DNA from: JBJXFK01 sp046155505
GTDB taxonomy: Bacteria > Planctomycetota > Phycisphaerae > UBA1845 > Fen-1342
Length of the DNA stretch: 48,289 bases
Assembly (NCBI GenBank): GCA_046155505.1
Contig: JBJXFK010000111.1
Coordinates: forward strand, 1 to 48,289
Reading direction: 5' to 3'
Numbering within the stretch: position 1 is the stretch's first letter; each line of letters opens with the position of its first letter. Of the stretch, positions 8,906-17,134 are shown piece by piece. Below the pieces are notes generated by a model. That model was not told where the DNA came from. It made no database searches and saw only the letters and a program-made list of their open reading frames with translations. The position numbers and the translations under genes were made by a program.

Positions 8906-9858
8906 GGAGCACCTCCGACGCCCATCAGCTCGGTGGCCTGTTTGCCGACGCGCGAGACGCGGCTGCCGAAAAGTTTGTCGGCGGCGAGCACTTTCACGAT
9001 CGTCGTATAGCGGTCTTTGTAGTAGATATCCGGGCCGAACGGATACTCGGCGACCGGGTAGCTCTCCAAATCCTGATCCTCATTCTCGGCCTTGGTGATC
9101 GAGGAAAACCCGATGGTGATCTGAATGAGCTGCGGCAGCGAGTTGCCGTCGGTGACGTCCCACTTGGTATCCCACTCGACGCCGTCGAAGTAGCGGAATT
9201 CGAGGTAGCCGAGCTCGGCGGCCCAGAGGTCGTTGCGAATCTGCTCGGGCTCGTCCTCTTCGACGATGAACTGGTTGAGCGTTTTTTTCTCGGTGCGGAT
9301 GATGCCGCCGACGATCGGCTCGCCTTCTTCGGTCTCATTTTCCTGGTCGATCCAGAGCGAATAGCCGATCTGTCGCAGGTCGTGTGCGCCCGGCGGCGGC
9401 TCTTCGGATTCGTCGCGGAACACGAAGAGTTTTTGTTCGGGCAGTGCGCTGGTCAGAAAACTGATGCTCCGCCGCGTGCCGGTGATGCGCTGCTCGACCG
9501 GGAAGCCGACCTTGTCAAAGCCGACGCAGCCGCGGATTTCGGATTCCATCTTGGCGAGCACCTGGCGTGCGAGGTTGGTGCGGTCGGCCATCCGGGCGGT
9601 TTGATTGCGGATTTCGCCGACCTGCCAATAGAAGGAGATCATGACGCCGAGCATGAGGACGATGATGGCGAGGGCGACGACGACTTCGAGGAGAGTGACG
9701 GCGCGGCGTGGCGCTTGAACGCAGAATGAAGAATGCAGAATGCAGAAAGTCGCCGAGCGCGAAACGGGTCGCGCGCGAGTATTGCCGCATGCCTCGTTGA
9801 CCCGCGTGCCAAGTCGAGTTGCGTTCTGCATTCTGCATTCTGCATTCCGCATTCGCAT
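8902..9858 (-). CDS. gspJ: Type II secretion minor pseudopilin GspJ
   Basis: Minor pseudopilin of 318 residues. The conserved helix begins after an Ala: RRA|VTLLEVVVALAIIVLML, with the usual Glu at position 5. The downstream domain with a long beta-rich body fits GspJ, and it sits between gspI and gspK as expected. The ATG at 9858 lies two bases after the gspI stop (TGACGATG), so this start fits an operon junction. About 50 residues then separate it from the cleavage site, and they are encoded by inverted CAGAATG-type repeats (9721-9748 and 9823-9855). No closer ATG, GTG or TTG lies in frame, so the long repeat-encoded leader is probably real. Confidence 0.85.
   Translation of the reverse strand: MRMRNAECRMQNATRLGTRVNEACGNTRARPVSRSATFCILHSSFCVQAPRRAVTLLEVVVALAIIVLMLGVMISFYWQVGEIRNQTARMADRTNLARQVLAKMESEIRGCVGFDKVGFPVEQRITGTRRSISFLTSALPEQKLFVFRDESEEPPPGAHDLRQIGYSLWIDQENETEEGEPIVGGIIRTEKKTLNQFIVEEDEPEQIRNDLWAAELGYLEFRYFDGVEWDTKWDVTDGNSLPQLIQITIGFSSITKAENEDQDLESYPVAEYPFGPDIYYKDRYTTIVKVLAADKLFGSRVSRVGKQATELMGVGGAP
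9721..9855. repeat. Inverted pair of CAGAATG heptamer arrays in the gspJ leader
   Basis: The left arm at 9721-9748 reads GCAGAATGAAGAATGCAGAA and continues in the same 7-base rhythm. The right arm at 9823-9855 is its inverse, with four CATTCTG/CATTC units. A 75-base spacer lies between. A second pair of the same family lies at 11072-11103 and 11232-11244 in the gspI leader. Confidence 0.85.
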
Positions 9859-9860
9859 CG

Positions 9861-11249
9861 TCAGTTCCGCTTGCCGCCGTTGTTGTTGTTGCGTTGGTCG
9901 TTGAAGTCGCGGATGGTGCGACCGCCGTTGCCGCTGGAACCGCCGCCGCGAGTGCCGCCGCCGGCTGCTGCGCCGGGGCTGGGGGTGCGTGGCGGCTGAC
10001 CGCCCGTGTTTCCGCCGCCGCCTTGACCGCCGCCTTGGTCGGGCATGTTGTTGAGCATCTCTTCGAGTTGCTCGTCGCTCACCTGGTCGCCGAGCTGCGT
10101 GCGGATGAAGTCGCGCATGAAGTCGCGACCGAGGCCGCCCGCGGGGTTGTCATTCGGCCGCGGGGGGCCGTCTGAGCTGTCGTCGCCGTCGCCGCCGCCA
10201 TCGTTACCGCCCGCTCCGCCGCGTCCGCCCGGCCCGCGACCACCGCCGCTGCCGAGTCCCGCGCCGCCATTCGGCAGGTTGTTCATCATCTGGTCGAGCT
10301 GCTCGGGCGAGACTTTGTCGCCGAGCGCGTGCTGGATGAAGTTGCGCAGGAAGTCGGCTTGCGGATTGCCCGACCCGCCGCCGCCCGCGGCGCCGCCGAG
10401 GCCCGGAATCCCGCCCGGCAATCCACCTCCACCGCCCATGCCGCCGAGCAGGGCCGCAAGCTCCGGCGGAAGGCTGCCACCGCCGCCCATGAATTGTTGA
10501 ATCAGCGGCAGGAGTTGCGGCAGCATGGCCATCAGTTGCAGCGGATCCATCGCGACGAGTTCTTGAATGTTCATCGCGTTCGGGTCGAAGCCGGGGATCG
10601 GGATGTTCTGCGCGATGGCGTCGATGATCTCCTGCTCGATGCCAAAGTCCTCTTCGAGATTGATTCGGCCCGGCTCAGCCTTGATCATGTGCAGCCGCCG
10701 CACGACGCGCGCGTCGTCCATACTTTCGAGATTGTCGGGGTCTTCCTGGCGGAGCACTTCGATCGTGATCTGGCCGAGGCCGGGGAATTCTTCCATCGGC
10801 TCGACGGTGGCTTTCCAGAACCAGCCGGGATGGGCATCGCCGAAATCGCCGTCGGTTTTCTGGTCGTTGAAGAAGGCCTGAATCGTGGTCGGGTCGAGTT
10901 CGAGCAGGGCCAGCATGCGATCGGCGAGCTGCGTCGCGCGCGTCTCGTCCTCGACGGCGGCAGTGAGCTTCAACCCGGCGACGAGTTGAGCACCGAGCAG
11001 CCCCATCGCGGCGACGAGGATGGTGAGGGCGACGATGACTTCGAGGAGGAGCGCTGCGCGGCGCTGCGCTCGAATGCAGAATGAAGAATGCAGAATGCAG
11101 AAAGTCGCCGCGTGCGGAATGCGTCGCGCGCGAATTGAGCTTGTGGAGCTGCCGCCCTCGGCTGCTTTTTTTCGCGAGACATGCCGACTGCGGAGTACCG
11201 TCATCGGCATGGCACCCGCTGCCGTGCCCGTGTTCTGCATTCTGGTCAT
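9861..11249 (-). CDS. gspI: Type II secretion minor pseudopilin GspI with Gly-rich duplicated tail
   Basis: Minor pseudopilin, 462 residues against ~120-130 in typical GspI. The helix is RRA|ALLLEVIVALTILVAAMG. The expected fold follows to about residue 230. The rest is Gly/Pro/Gln-rich and contains a duplicated ~30-residue helical unit: FLRNFIQHALGDKVSPEQL (about 298-328) and FMRDFIRTQLGDQVSDEQL (about 375-405), each ending in an M-x-NN-[L/M]-P turn. The ATG at 11249 overlaps the gspH stop as ATGA, which supports this start. The leader is then ~60 residues, built from repeats at 11072-11244. The tail has no counterpart that I know of. Confidence 0.8.
   Translation of the reverse strand: MTRMQNTGTAAGAMPMTVLRSRHVSRKKAAEGGSSTSSIRARRIPHAATFCILHSSFCIRAQRRAALLLEVIVALTILVAAMGLLGAQLVAGLKLTAAVEDETRATQLADRMLALLELDPTTIQAFFNDQKTDGDFGDAHPGWFWKATVEPMEEFPGLGQITIEVLRQEDPDNLESMDDARVVRRLHMIKAEPGRINLEEDFGIEQEIIDAIAQNIPIPGFDPNAMNIQELVAMDPLQLMAMLPQLLPLIQQFMGGGGSLPPELAALLGGMGGGGGLPGGIPGLGGAAGGGGSGNPQADFLRNFIQHALGDKVSPEQLDQMMNNLPNGGAGLGSGGGRGPGGRGGAGGNDGGGDGDDSSDGPPRPNDNPAGGLGRDFMRDFIRTQLGDQVSDEQLEEMLNNMPDQGGGQGGGGNTGGQPPRTPSPGAAAGGGTRGGGSSGNGGRTIRDFNDQRNNNNGGKRN
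11072..11244. repeat. Inverted CAGAATG repeats enclosing a palindromic element, gspI leader
   Basis: The outer arms at 11072-11103 and 11232-11244 are inverse CAGAATG arrays. Between them, 11179-11217 holds a CATGCCGAC-type palindrome with an AGTA tetraloop, the same family as at 11997-12042 and 24128-24168. The two repeats are nested, which suggests successive insertions. Confidence 0.8.
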
Positions 11250-12097
11250 CGCCGTTCCCCCTCACGCCGCTGCGGCTCTTCGGCCGGCTCGCGCTCGATC
11301 GGCATGGGCCGCTTCACCTGGTCGGCTTCCAGACGATCGACACTCTTTATATCGACTCGTCCCAGCCGTCCGTCGAGGGTCAATTCGAGGCCACGTCCGA
11401 GTGTATCTCGCAAAACCCAGCGGGCACTGTCGCTGGTGCCGTCGGTTTCGAAGAACAGATTTTCGGGCACTTCCAGTTCTTCGACGCGCAATTGCACGAA
11501 TTCGTCTTCGTCGGCGAACTCGATCGTCTCGTCATCGATCAACACCGGCGGCGGTCCGCCGGGCAGGGCGAGGACGGATTCGACCCAAACGCCATCGACG
11601 ATGAACTGCATCCGCGACCAGTCGGTTGAGACCTGCACCCACTCGTGCGGGGCCTCGATCGCGTCGCGCTGCGCGGTGAGTTCGAGCGAGCCGTCCTGGA
11701 AGAACTGCACGCGGAAGCGACGCGACTCATTCATCGCCTCGGCCCGGCACATGGCGATCAGGCCTTTCATACGGGTCGCGGTTTCGGTCAGGCTGGCGGC
11801 GTCGCGCTCGCCATAGAAGCTGGGCCACGCGAAGGCAGCCAAGACGCCCATGATGGCGATGACGATGAGGACTTCGAAGAGAGTGAAGGCCGCCGAGCGA
11901 TTTTGGATTTTGTCCCGGCGCGCCGGGATTGGATTTTGGATTTTGAGCCACAGAGGGCACGGAGGGCACAGAGGGTGTTGAGAATGCGATCGGCCGGGTG
12001 CCATGCCGACACCGGTACTCCGGGGTCGGCATGCTTCGCGGAGCAAAGCAGCCGAGGGCGGCGGCTCCACAATGTCGGCTTGCAATCTCGCGGTCAT
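11246..12097 (-). CDS. gspH: Type II secretion minor pseudopilin GspH
   Basis: Minor pseudopilin with the helix SAA|FTLFEVLIVIAIMGVLAAF followed by a beta-rich GspH-type domain of about 170 residues. It lies between gspG and gspI, the canonical place. No ATG, GTG or TTG lies close to the helix. I chose the ATG at 12097 because GGAGAA sits six bases upstream. The in-frame ATG at 12004 is the next alternative, and the open frame before 12186 overlaps gspG and is rejected. With this start, ~68 leader residues are encoded by a CATGCCGAC palindrome (11997-12042), a CACAGAGG array (11945-11974) and GGATTTT units (11899-11945). The start is uncertain; the gene is not. Confidence 0.8.
   Translation of the reverse strand: MTARLQADIVEPPPSAALLREACRPRSTGVGMAPGRSHSQHPLCPPCPLWLKIQNPIPARRDKIQNRSAAFTLFEVLIVIAIMGVLAAFAWPSFYGERDAASLTETATRMKGLIAMCRAEAMNESRRFRVQFFQDGSLELTAQRDAIEAPHEWVQVSTDWSRMQFIVDGVWVESVLALPGGPPPVLIDDETIEFADEDEFVQLRVEELEVPENLFFETDGTSDSARWVLRDTLGRGLELTLDGRLGRVDIKSVDRLEADQVKRPMPIEREPAEEPQRREGERR
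11899..12090. repeat. Three repeat families in the gspH leader
   Basis: 11899-11945 has GGATTTTG-type units in two short arrays. 11945-11974 is CACAGAGGGCACGGAGGGCA-type. 11997-12042 is a palindrome with arms CATGCCGACACCGG and CCGGGGTCGGCATG around TACT. The GGATTTTG-plus-CACAGAGG arrangement also occurs at 8727-8772 in front of the gspK helix. Confidence 0.8.
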
Positions 12098-12185
12098 CGG
12101 CGTTCTCCGCGCGCGCCGACCGGCCCCGCGGGGGGCCGGTCGAGCTTGGCACGCAGGCATCCAGTGCACGCAATCGGAGACTCGG

Positions 12186-12617
12186 TTACTTGCGTTCCCA
12201 GTTTGCAATGTCGTCGTCGTCGCCGCTCTGGCCGTTCGGGCCCATGCTCCAGAGGTCGTAGCCGTTGGAGTTGTATTCACCCGGCGAGCGATATTCGAGT
12301 GGGCGACCCCATGCGTCCTTCGCGGCGGTCTTGATGTACGGGCCGGCCCAGTCTTTGAACTCTTCGCCCTCGGGCTTTTCGAGCAGTTGCGCCAGCTCGG
12401 ACGGGTAGCTGCCGCAGTGCAGCTTGAAGCGTTCGAGATCGCTGCCAAGCTGCTGGACCTGTGTCTTGGTCAGGTCGATGCGGGCGCGATCCTGCGTTCC
12501 GCCGAACTGCGGGACGATAATCGCGGCCAGGATGCCCAGAATGACGATGACCATCAGCACTTCGAGCAGCGTGAAGGCGCGACGGACGGCGTTACGACGC
12601 AAAGGAATCCGCTTCAT
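12186..12617 (-). CDS. gspG: Type II secretion major pseudopilin GspG
   Basis: Major pseudopilin of 143 residues, the usual family length, forming the body of the pseudopilus. A short basic leader (MKRIPLRRNAVRRA) precedes the helix FTLLEVLMVIVILGILAAII, with Glu at position 5. The C-terminus (GPNGQSGDDDDIANW) is the calcium-binding loop typical of GspG. The ATG at 12617 has a good GGGAGAG ribosome-binding site 6-7 bases upstream, so the 16-codon upstream extension is unlikely. The leader ends in Ala rather than the usual Gly before the cleavage site. Unlike gspH-K, this leader is free of repeats. Confidence 0.95.
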   Translation of the reverse strand: MKRIPLRRNAVRRAFTLLEVLMVIVILGILAAIIVPQFGGTQDRARIDLTKTQVQQLGSDLERFKLHCGSYPSELAQLLEKPEGEEFKDWAGPYIKTAAKDAWGRPLEYRSPGEYNSNGYDLWSMGPNGQSGDDDDIANWERK

Positions 12618-12858
12618 TGGTGTCTCTCCCACAATATCTAGGCCGCACATCCGGCCGATCCTCACTGATCAGAACTTCATACACGCCAGCGGTCGGGCGG
12701 TGGCGGTTTTTTCCGTTCCCGAGCGCCGTTTGCTGACGATATGGGGATGATAAGGCGAGTGTGAGGGATCAGGGAACAGGGAACAGAAAGAGGGAACGGG
12801 GAACTGGGAGCAAGCGGCGGGCCTTTCGCGAGGGCTCGTCTTGTCTGTTCCCTGTTCC
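12618..12858. repeat. gspF-gspG gap with inverted GGGAACA repeats
   Basis: Non-coding 241 bases. 12771-12808 carries GGGAACAGGGAACAG-type tandem repeats, and 12843-12861 carries the inverse. The inverse copy overlaps the end of gspF: the stop TAG is followed directly by GGAACAGGG. The stretch next to gspG may hold its promoter, but I cannot assign one. Confidence 0.8.
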
Positions 12859-14067
12859 CTACTTCAGCCCGCCCGTCGCCATCTGCAAAATTGGCACCAG
12901 CAGGCCGATAGCGATGAACATGACCATCACGCCCATGACCATGAGCATGAGCGGTTCGAGCAGGCGGACGAACAGGTCGATCTGGTTGGCTGTGCGGGCT
13001 TCCTGCGTGTTGGCGATTTCGATCAGCACTTTTTCGAGCGTGTTGCTCTCTTCCGAAACGGCGATCATGTCGATCATCGCTGGCGGGAACAACTTTGCGG
13101 CGGCGAGCGGTTGCGCGAGCGGTTCGCCACGATTGACGCTTTCGGTCGCACGTTCGATCGCTTCGCTCAGAATCGTATTTCCGGTCGAGTCGCGGGCGAT
13201 CTTGAGCGCGTGGATCATCGGAATGCCGTTGTTCAACAGCGTACCAAAGATGCGGCAGAAGCGGCACAGCGAAACCATCGTATAAATCTTGCCGATGCCC
13301 GGTGTGCGCAGTTGCAGAATCGACCAGATGCGGGCACCGAACTCGGTCTTGAAGAACACCGAGATGCCGACACTGATCGCGGCGATTGCTCCGGCCAGAC
13401 CGAGATAATACTTGCCGATCACGTCGCTCAGGAAGAAGACGATCTTCGTGGCAGCCGGCAGATTGGGTTGCGACACAAGCAGTTCACGAATGTTCGGCAC
13501 GACGAAAATCATCAGGCCGACCACCGCGCCGAGGCCCGCGAGCAGCAGCACCACCGGATAGATCATCGACCCGATAAACTTGTTTCGCAGCGCGTCCTGC
13601 CGCGAGATGAACTCAGAGAGTCGCGAGAGCACGTCTTCGATGAATCCGCCTTTTTCGCCGGCGCGGACCATTGCGACTTGCAACGGTCGGAATGCCTGCG
13701 GGTGTTTGTCGAGTGCGTCGGCCAGCGTGTCGCCGCCCGCGACGTCGTCGTGGACTTCTTTCAGAATGCGGCCGAGCCCGCTGGAGCCGGACTGTTTGGC
13801 GAGCACGCTGAGGGCACGCAGCACGGGCACGCCGGCGCGGAGCAGGTCGGCGAGCTGTTCATAAATGATGCCGACTTTGCTTTGGCTGATGTTGCGGGCG
13901 CGGCCGGTGAACAGCGACGTGCCCTGGGCGCGGACCTCTTCGACCTCGATCGGCAGCAGGCGGCGTTCGTCGAGCAGGCGGGCCGCAGCGAGAGCCGAGT
14001 CGGCCACGAGCATGCCGTTGACCTGCTCGCCGGTGCTGTTGCGAGCTTTGTAGGCGAACGTCCCCAA
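12859..14067 (-). CDS. gspF: Type II secretion inner-membrane protein GspF
   Basis: Polytopic platform protein of 402 residues, normal for GspF/PilC. Two T2SSF domains are visible. The first has LADLLRAGVPVLRALSVLA and the GEKGGFIEDVL turn. The second has FGTLLNNGIPMIHALKIA and SEESNTLEKVL. Three membrane helices follow the usual pattern, the last being the Met/Val-rich segment near the end (LMLMVMGVMVMFIAIGLLVP). The start is a TTG preceded by GAGGACC. It is the first gene of the visible operon and would contact the ATPase GspE, not present here. Confidence 0.95.
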   Translation of the reverse strand: MGTFAYKARNSTGEQVNGMLVADSALAAARLLDERRLLPIEVEEVRAQGTSLFTGRARNISQSKVGIIYEQLADLLRAGVPVLRALSVLAKQSGSSGLGRILKEVHDDVAGGDTLADALDKHPQAFRPLQVAMVRAGEKGGFIEDVLSRLSEFISRQDALRNKFIGSMIYPVVLLLAGLGAVVGLMIFVVPNIRELLVSQPNLPAATKIVFFLSDVIGKYYLGLAGAIAAISVGISVFFKTEFGARIWSILQLRTPGIGKIYTMVSLCRFCRIFGTLLNNGIPMIHALKIARDSTGNTILSEAIERATESVNRGEPLAQPLAAAKLFPPAMIDMIAVSEESNTLEKVLIEIANTQEARTANQIDLFVRLLEPLMLMVMGVMVMFIAIGLLVPILQMATGGLK

Positions 14068-14426
14068 GTCTGGTCCTCTGCGTGCTTTGCGCGCATGCGT
14101 CGGCGGTCGCCGGGCGGATGCGGTACGGTACTATATACCGTCTTGCTACGGATGGGATGCGGCGTTGCGCGGAGTGACGAGTAGCGAGGAGCGAGTAGCG
14201 AGTGGGGAGGCGCGACATTCCGAACCCGGAGCGCGAGCGAGTGGGGTAAGTCGCCGCGTTGGGCACGTTTTCGAGTGGCGGGGCGTGCCCGTTCCCGCGA
14301 GTTACCCCGTCGCTTGCGCTCCGGGTTCGGATTGGACGCGACCCCCTTGGCGTTCCTGAGATACGATACGTTGCTCGGCGCGGATTTCGAGGGATGGCGC
14401 GGTGATCGACCGTCTAGGAACGGGTA
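14068..14426. repeat. Gap between gspF and batD with paired inverted repeats
   Basis: 359 bases without a gene. 14176-14204 is an array of GAGTAGCGAG-type units. 14220-14249 (CCGAACCCGGAGCGCGAGCG...) and 14302-14330 are near-perfect inverses about 50 bases apart. A third copy lies at 35751-35786. Divergent promoters for gspF and batD must lie here, but I see no convincing -35/-10 pair. Confidence 0.75.
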
Positions 14427-16214
14427 ATGCGGGTACGCGGCTCGACAATTGATTCGATCCTTCGACCGATCATCGCGATCAGCCTCGCGCTGCTCGCGGC
14501 GAGCGCGGCTGCGCAGCCGGCGGTGGTGATTAAGGCTGAAACCACCAACGCATCCGTGCGCGAGTCGTTCGTCGTGCAGATCGTGATCAGCGATTTCGAG
14601 ACGTGCGACGCGCCGGAGTTTCCGACATTGACCGACGTGCGGGTGGTCGCCGGAGGTCCAGCCGACCTGCGGTCGATGAAGTCGGACGGACGGCGCATGG
14701 TGACGGAGCAGTCGCGCACCTATAGCTATGAGCTCACACCGCTGAAACCCGGCATCATCGAAATCCCCGCCATCACCATCACCGTCGACGGCAAGCCCAT
14801 GAAAACCGATCCGCTCACGATTCGCGTGCGCGCGGGCGAGGCGACCGATCTGATTCTGGCGTCGATCTCGTGCTCGGCACCGAAGCTCTACGTTGGGCAA
14901 CAGGCGCTCTTCACGCTCAGCATCTGGATCAAGCCGGCCAAGGCGCCCAACGGCCAGATCAGCGAGCAAGACATGTTCAGCTTTCTGCGCAACGGCGGCG
15001 GTAGTTACGGCGAGTTCGCGTCGGCACAAGTCAGCATGGACCGCACCCGCCGCGAGGACGCCGACGGGAATGTGGCCGACTATTACCTATACAAATTGCA
15101 GATCGAGAAAATCGTCGACGAACCCGGCCCGCCGCCTCTGGGCGACGTATTGGTCGGCGTGAACTACCCGGTGAAATTTCAGCAGGATCGTTTTTTCGGC
15201 GACATGCGCGTGTCGCGGCATCGCAATTTGAAGATCGATCCGACCATCAACGTGCCCGAGGTGCTGCCGCTGCCGACTGACGGGCGACCGGCGAATTTCA
15301 ACGGCGCGGTGGGGCGATTCAAGTTCGAGACGGCGGCCAAGCCGACCGATGTACGCGTCGGCGATCCGATCGAGTTGACGCTGGTGATTTCGGGCGCGGG
15401 GCCGATTGAAACGATGCGGCCGCCGTCGCTGGCGACGCAATCGGCGCTGGCCGAGGGCTTTCGCGTGCCGAGCGAGGAACTGACGGGACGCATGGACGGC
15501 GGTCGGCGGTTGCTCACGCAGTTTGTGCGGGCCAAATCGGCGGATGTGAAGGCAATTCCGCCGCTGGAGTTCGCGTATTTCGATCCAGTCGAGGGCAAAT
15601 ATGTCATCGCCAAGAGCAAGCCGATTCCGCTGCGCGTGACGGCGTCTGCGGAATTTGACGCGAGCGCGCTGACGAATATCAGCGCAACCGCATCGCCGCA
15701 GACGCAAGCAGTGGAGACCGTGGACGGTTTGCGCGGCATCGAGGTGCGCGAGGATCGACTGCTGGCGAGCGCGGCGACGATCACGCTGACACATGTGACA
15801 TTGGCCACTGCCGCGCCGCCGGTCGCGGTGCTCGCGTTGCTCGCGATCCAGGCGCTGGCCCGCGGCGCGAACGGATCGAGCAGTGCGAAACGTCGTGCAG
15901 CGGCCGGTGCAAATGCCCGCAAGCGCCTAGACGCCGCTGCGAGCAAGCAGGGCGGCGAGCGGCTGCGCGAAATCGAGGCGGCGCTGGCCGGCTATCTGGC
16001 CGACCGGCTGGATGTGCCGCACGGTCGTGCGACCGGGGCGGCGGCTATCGAATTGTTGCAGCAGCGTCGCGCGAGTGATGACGTGGTGCGCGTCTGGAGC
16101 GAGGTAATGGGCGCGTGCGAGTCGGCCCTCTACGCACCCGGCAGCGGCGGCGATGACAGATTGATCGAATCCGCCCGCGCGGCGATTACGACGATGGAGC
16201 GAGCGCGGGTATGA
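14427..16214 (+). CDS. batD: BatD family protein
   Basis: Large periplasmic/membrane protein of 595 residues of the BatD (oxygen-tolerance, 'Bacteroides aerotolerance') family. The signal segment is SILRPIIAISLALLAASAAA. Immunoglobulin-like beta domains follow, including VRESFVVQIVISDFE, SYELTPLKPGIIEIPAI and VRVGDPIELTLVISG. A membrane helix lies near residue 460 (APPVAVLALLAIQAL). A helical cytoplasmic tail ends the protein (YLADRLDVPHGRATG). It overlaps batE by four bases (ATGA). BatD usually works with vWA proteins BatA/B and a MoxR ATPase; those genes are not in this window. Known functions range from stress tolerance to envelope assembly, so the role here is open. Confidence 0.85.
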   Translation: MRVRGSTIDSILRPIIAISLALLAASAAAQPAVVIKAETTNASVRESFVVQIVISDFETCDAPEFPTLTDVRVVAGGPADLRSMKSDGRRMVTEQSRTYSYELTPLKPGIIEIPAITITVDGKPMKTDPLTIRVRAGEATDLILASISCSAPKLYVGQQALFTLSIWIKPAKAPNGQISEQDMFSFLRNGGGSYGEFASAQVSMDRTRREDADGNVADYYLYKLQIEKIVDEPGPPPLGDVLVGVNYPVKFQQDRFFGDMRVSRHRNLKIDPTINVPEVLPLPTDGRPANFNGAVGRFKFETAAKPTDVRVGDPIELTLVISGAGPIETMRPPSLATQSALAEGFRVPSEELTGRMDGGRRLLTQFVRAKSADVKAIPPLEFAYFDPVEGKYVIAKSKPIPLRVTASAEFDASALTNISATASPQTQAVETVDGLRGIEVREDRLLASAATITLTHVTLATAAPPVAVLALLAIQALARGANGSSSAKRRAAAGANARKRLDAAASKQGGERLREIEAALAGYLADRLDVPHGRATGAAAIELLQQRRASDDVVRVWSEVMGACESALYAPGSGGDDRLIESARAAITTMERARV

Positions 16215-17014
16215 GCATTCGTCGAACGACTGCGAGTTTGGCAGCCGCCATCGCGCTGCTCGCGGCTTTGCCGACTTCGAGCGCGGACCAGGCGTCAATT
16301 CTGTCTGCCGCGCTGGATGCGTATGACAAAGCAGTCGCCAGTGCGAGGGAAAATCCGCCCGCCGCGATGGACTCATATCGTCAGGCGGCGGCGGGGTTCG
16401 AGTCGCTCGCCGCGTCGGGCGTGCGCAGCGCGGCGCTGGAATACAACCTAGGCAATACGTACTACCGGCTCGGCGACTTCGGCAAGGCAGTGCTGCATTT
16501 TCGCCGGGCACAGCGGCTCGATCCGGGCGATGCGCGTATCGCGGCGAATTTGCGTTATGCACGCGAGCGGGTGGAGCCGTTCATTCCGCCGAGCGGGCAG
16601 ACGCAGCTCATCGATCGGCTGCTGTTCTGGAACAACAACATCTCGATCAACGGGCGATTCTGGATCGGTGCGGTTGGGTCGGTCGTCGGGTGGCTCGCGC
16701 TGTTGGCGTGGACGCGAGTGCGCGGCGTCGGCTTCGGGATTGTCGCGGCGATTGGCATCACGCTTGGCCTCGCGAATTGTGCCAGCGTCGCCGCCCAACT
16801 CTTCGACGAGCAATCGCGCCCACACGCGGTGGTGACGACCGCGAGCCAAAAACTGCGCGCGGGCCGGGGCGATGCGTACGACGAAGTGCTCAAGCAGCCA
16901 CTCGGTGGCGGCGTTGAGTTGCGCGTACTCGATGTTCGCGGCGATTGGGTCGAGGTACGCCTCTCGGACAACGTCAGCGGTTGGTTGCCGTTATCGGCCA
17001 TCATGCGCGTTTGA
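16211..17014 (+). CDS. batE: BatE-like TPR and SH3-type protein
   Basis: 267 residues. A signal segment (residues 1-25) is followed by a tetratricopeptide stretch with ALEYNLGNTYYRLGDFGKAV and LHFRRAQRLDPGDARIAANL. Two membrane helices follow (SVVGWLALLAW; GFGIVAAIGITLGLA), and a C-terminal SH3-like domain closes the protein (LRAGRGDAYDEVLKQ ... GDWVEVRLSDNVSGWLPLSAI). This order is that of BatE. The start overlaps the batD stop (ATGA at 16211-16214), so the two are translationally coupled. Confidence 0.85.
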   Translation: MSIRRTTASLAAAIALLAALPTSSADQASILSAALDAYDKAVASARENPPAAMDSYRQAAAGFESLAASGVRSAALEYNLGNTYYRLGDFGKAVLHFRRAQRLDPGDARIAANLRYARERVEPFIPPSGQTQLIDRLLFWNNNISINGRFWIGAVGSVVGWLALLAWTRVRGVGFGIVAAIGITLGLANCASVAAQLFDEQSRPHAVVTTASQKLRAGRGDAYDEVLKQPLGGGVELRVLDVRGDWVEVRLSDNVSGWLPLSAIMRV

Positions 17015-17134
17015 CGTTGCGGCAATGAGAACGCATTGATCTCACAGCCGCCGTCCCGATACGATCCTCTCGGAGAGGGGCGGCGCATCTCGTCTACGCA
17101 CGTCCAAGCCTACCTGACCGTGAAGGGGAGCATC

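Noticed and set aside
12841..14184. 447-codon open frame on the plus strand
   Set aside because: Antisense to gspF, whose domains are complete; no start signal.
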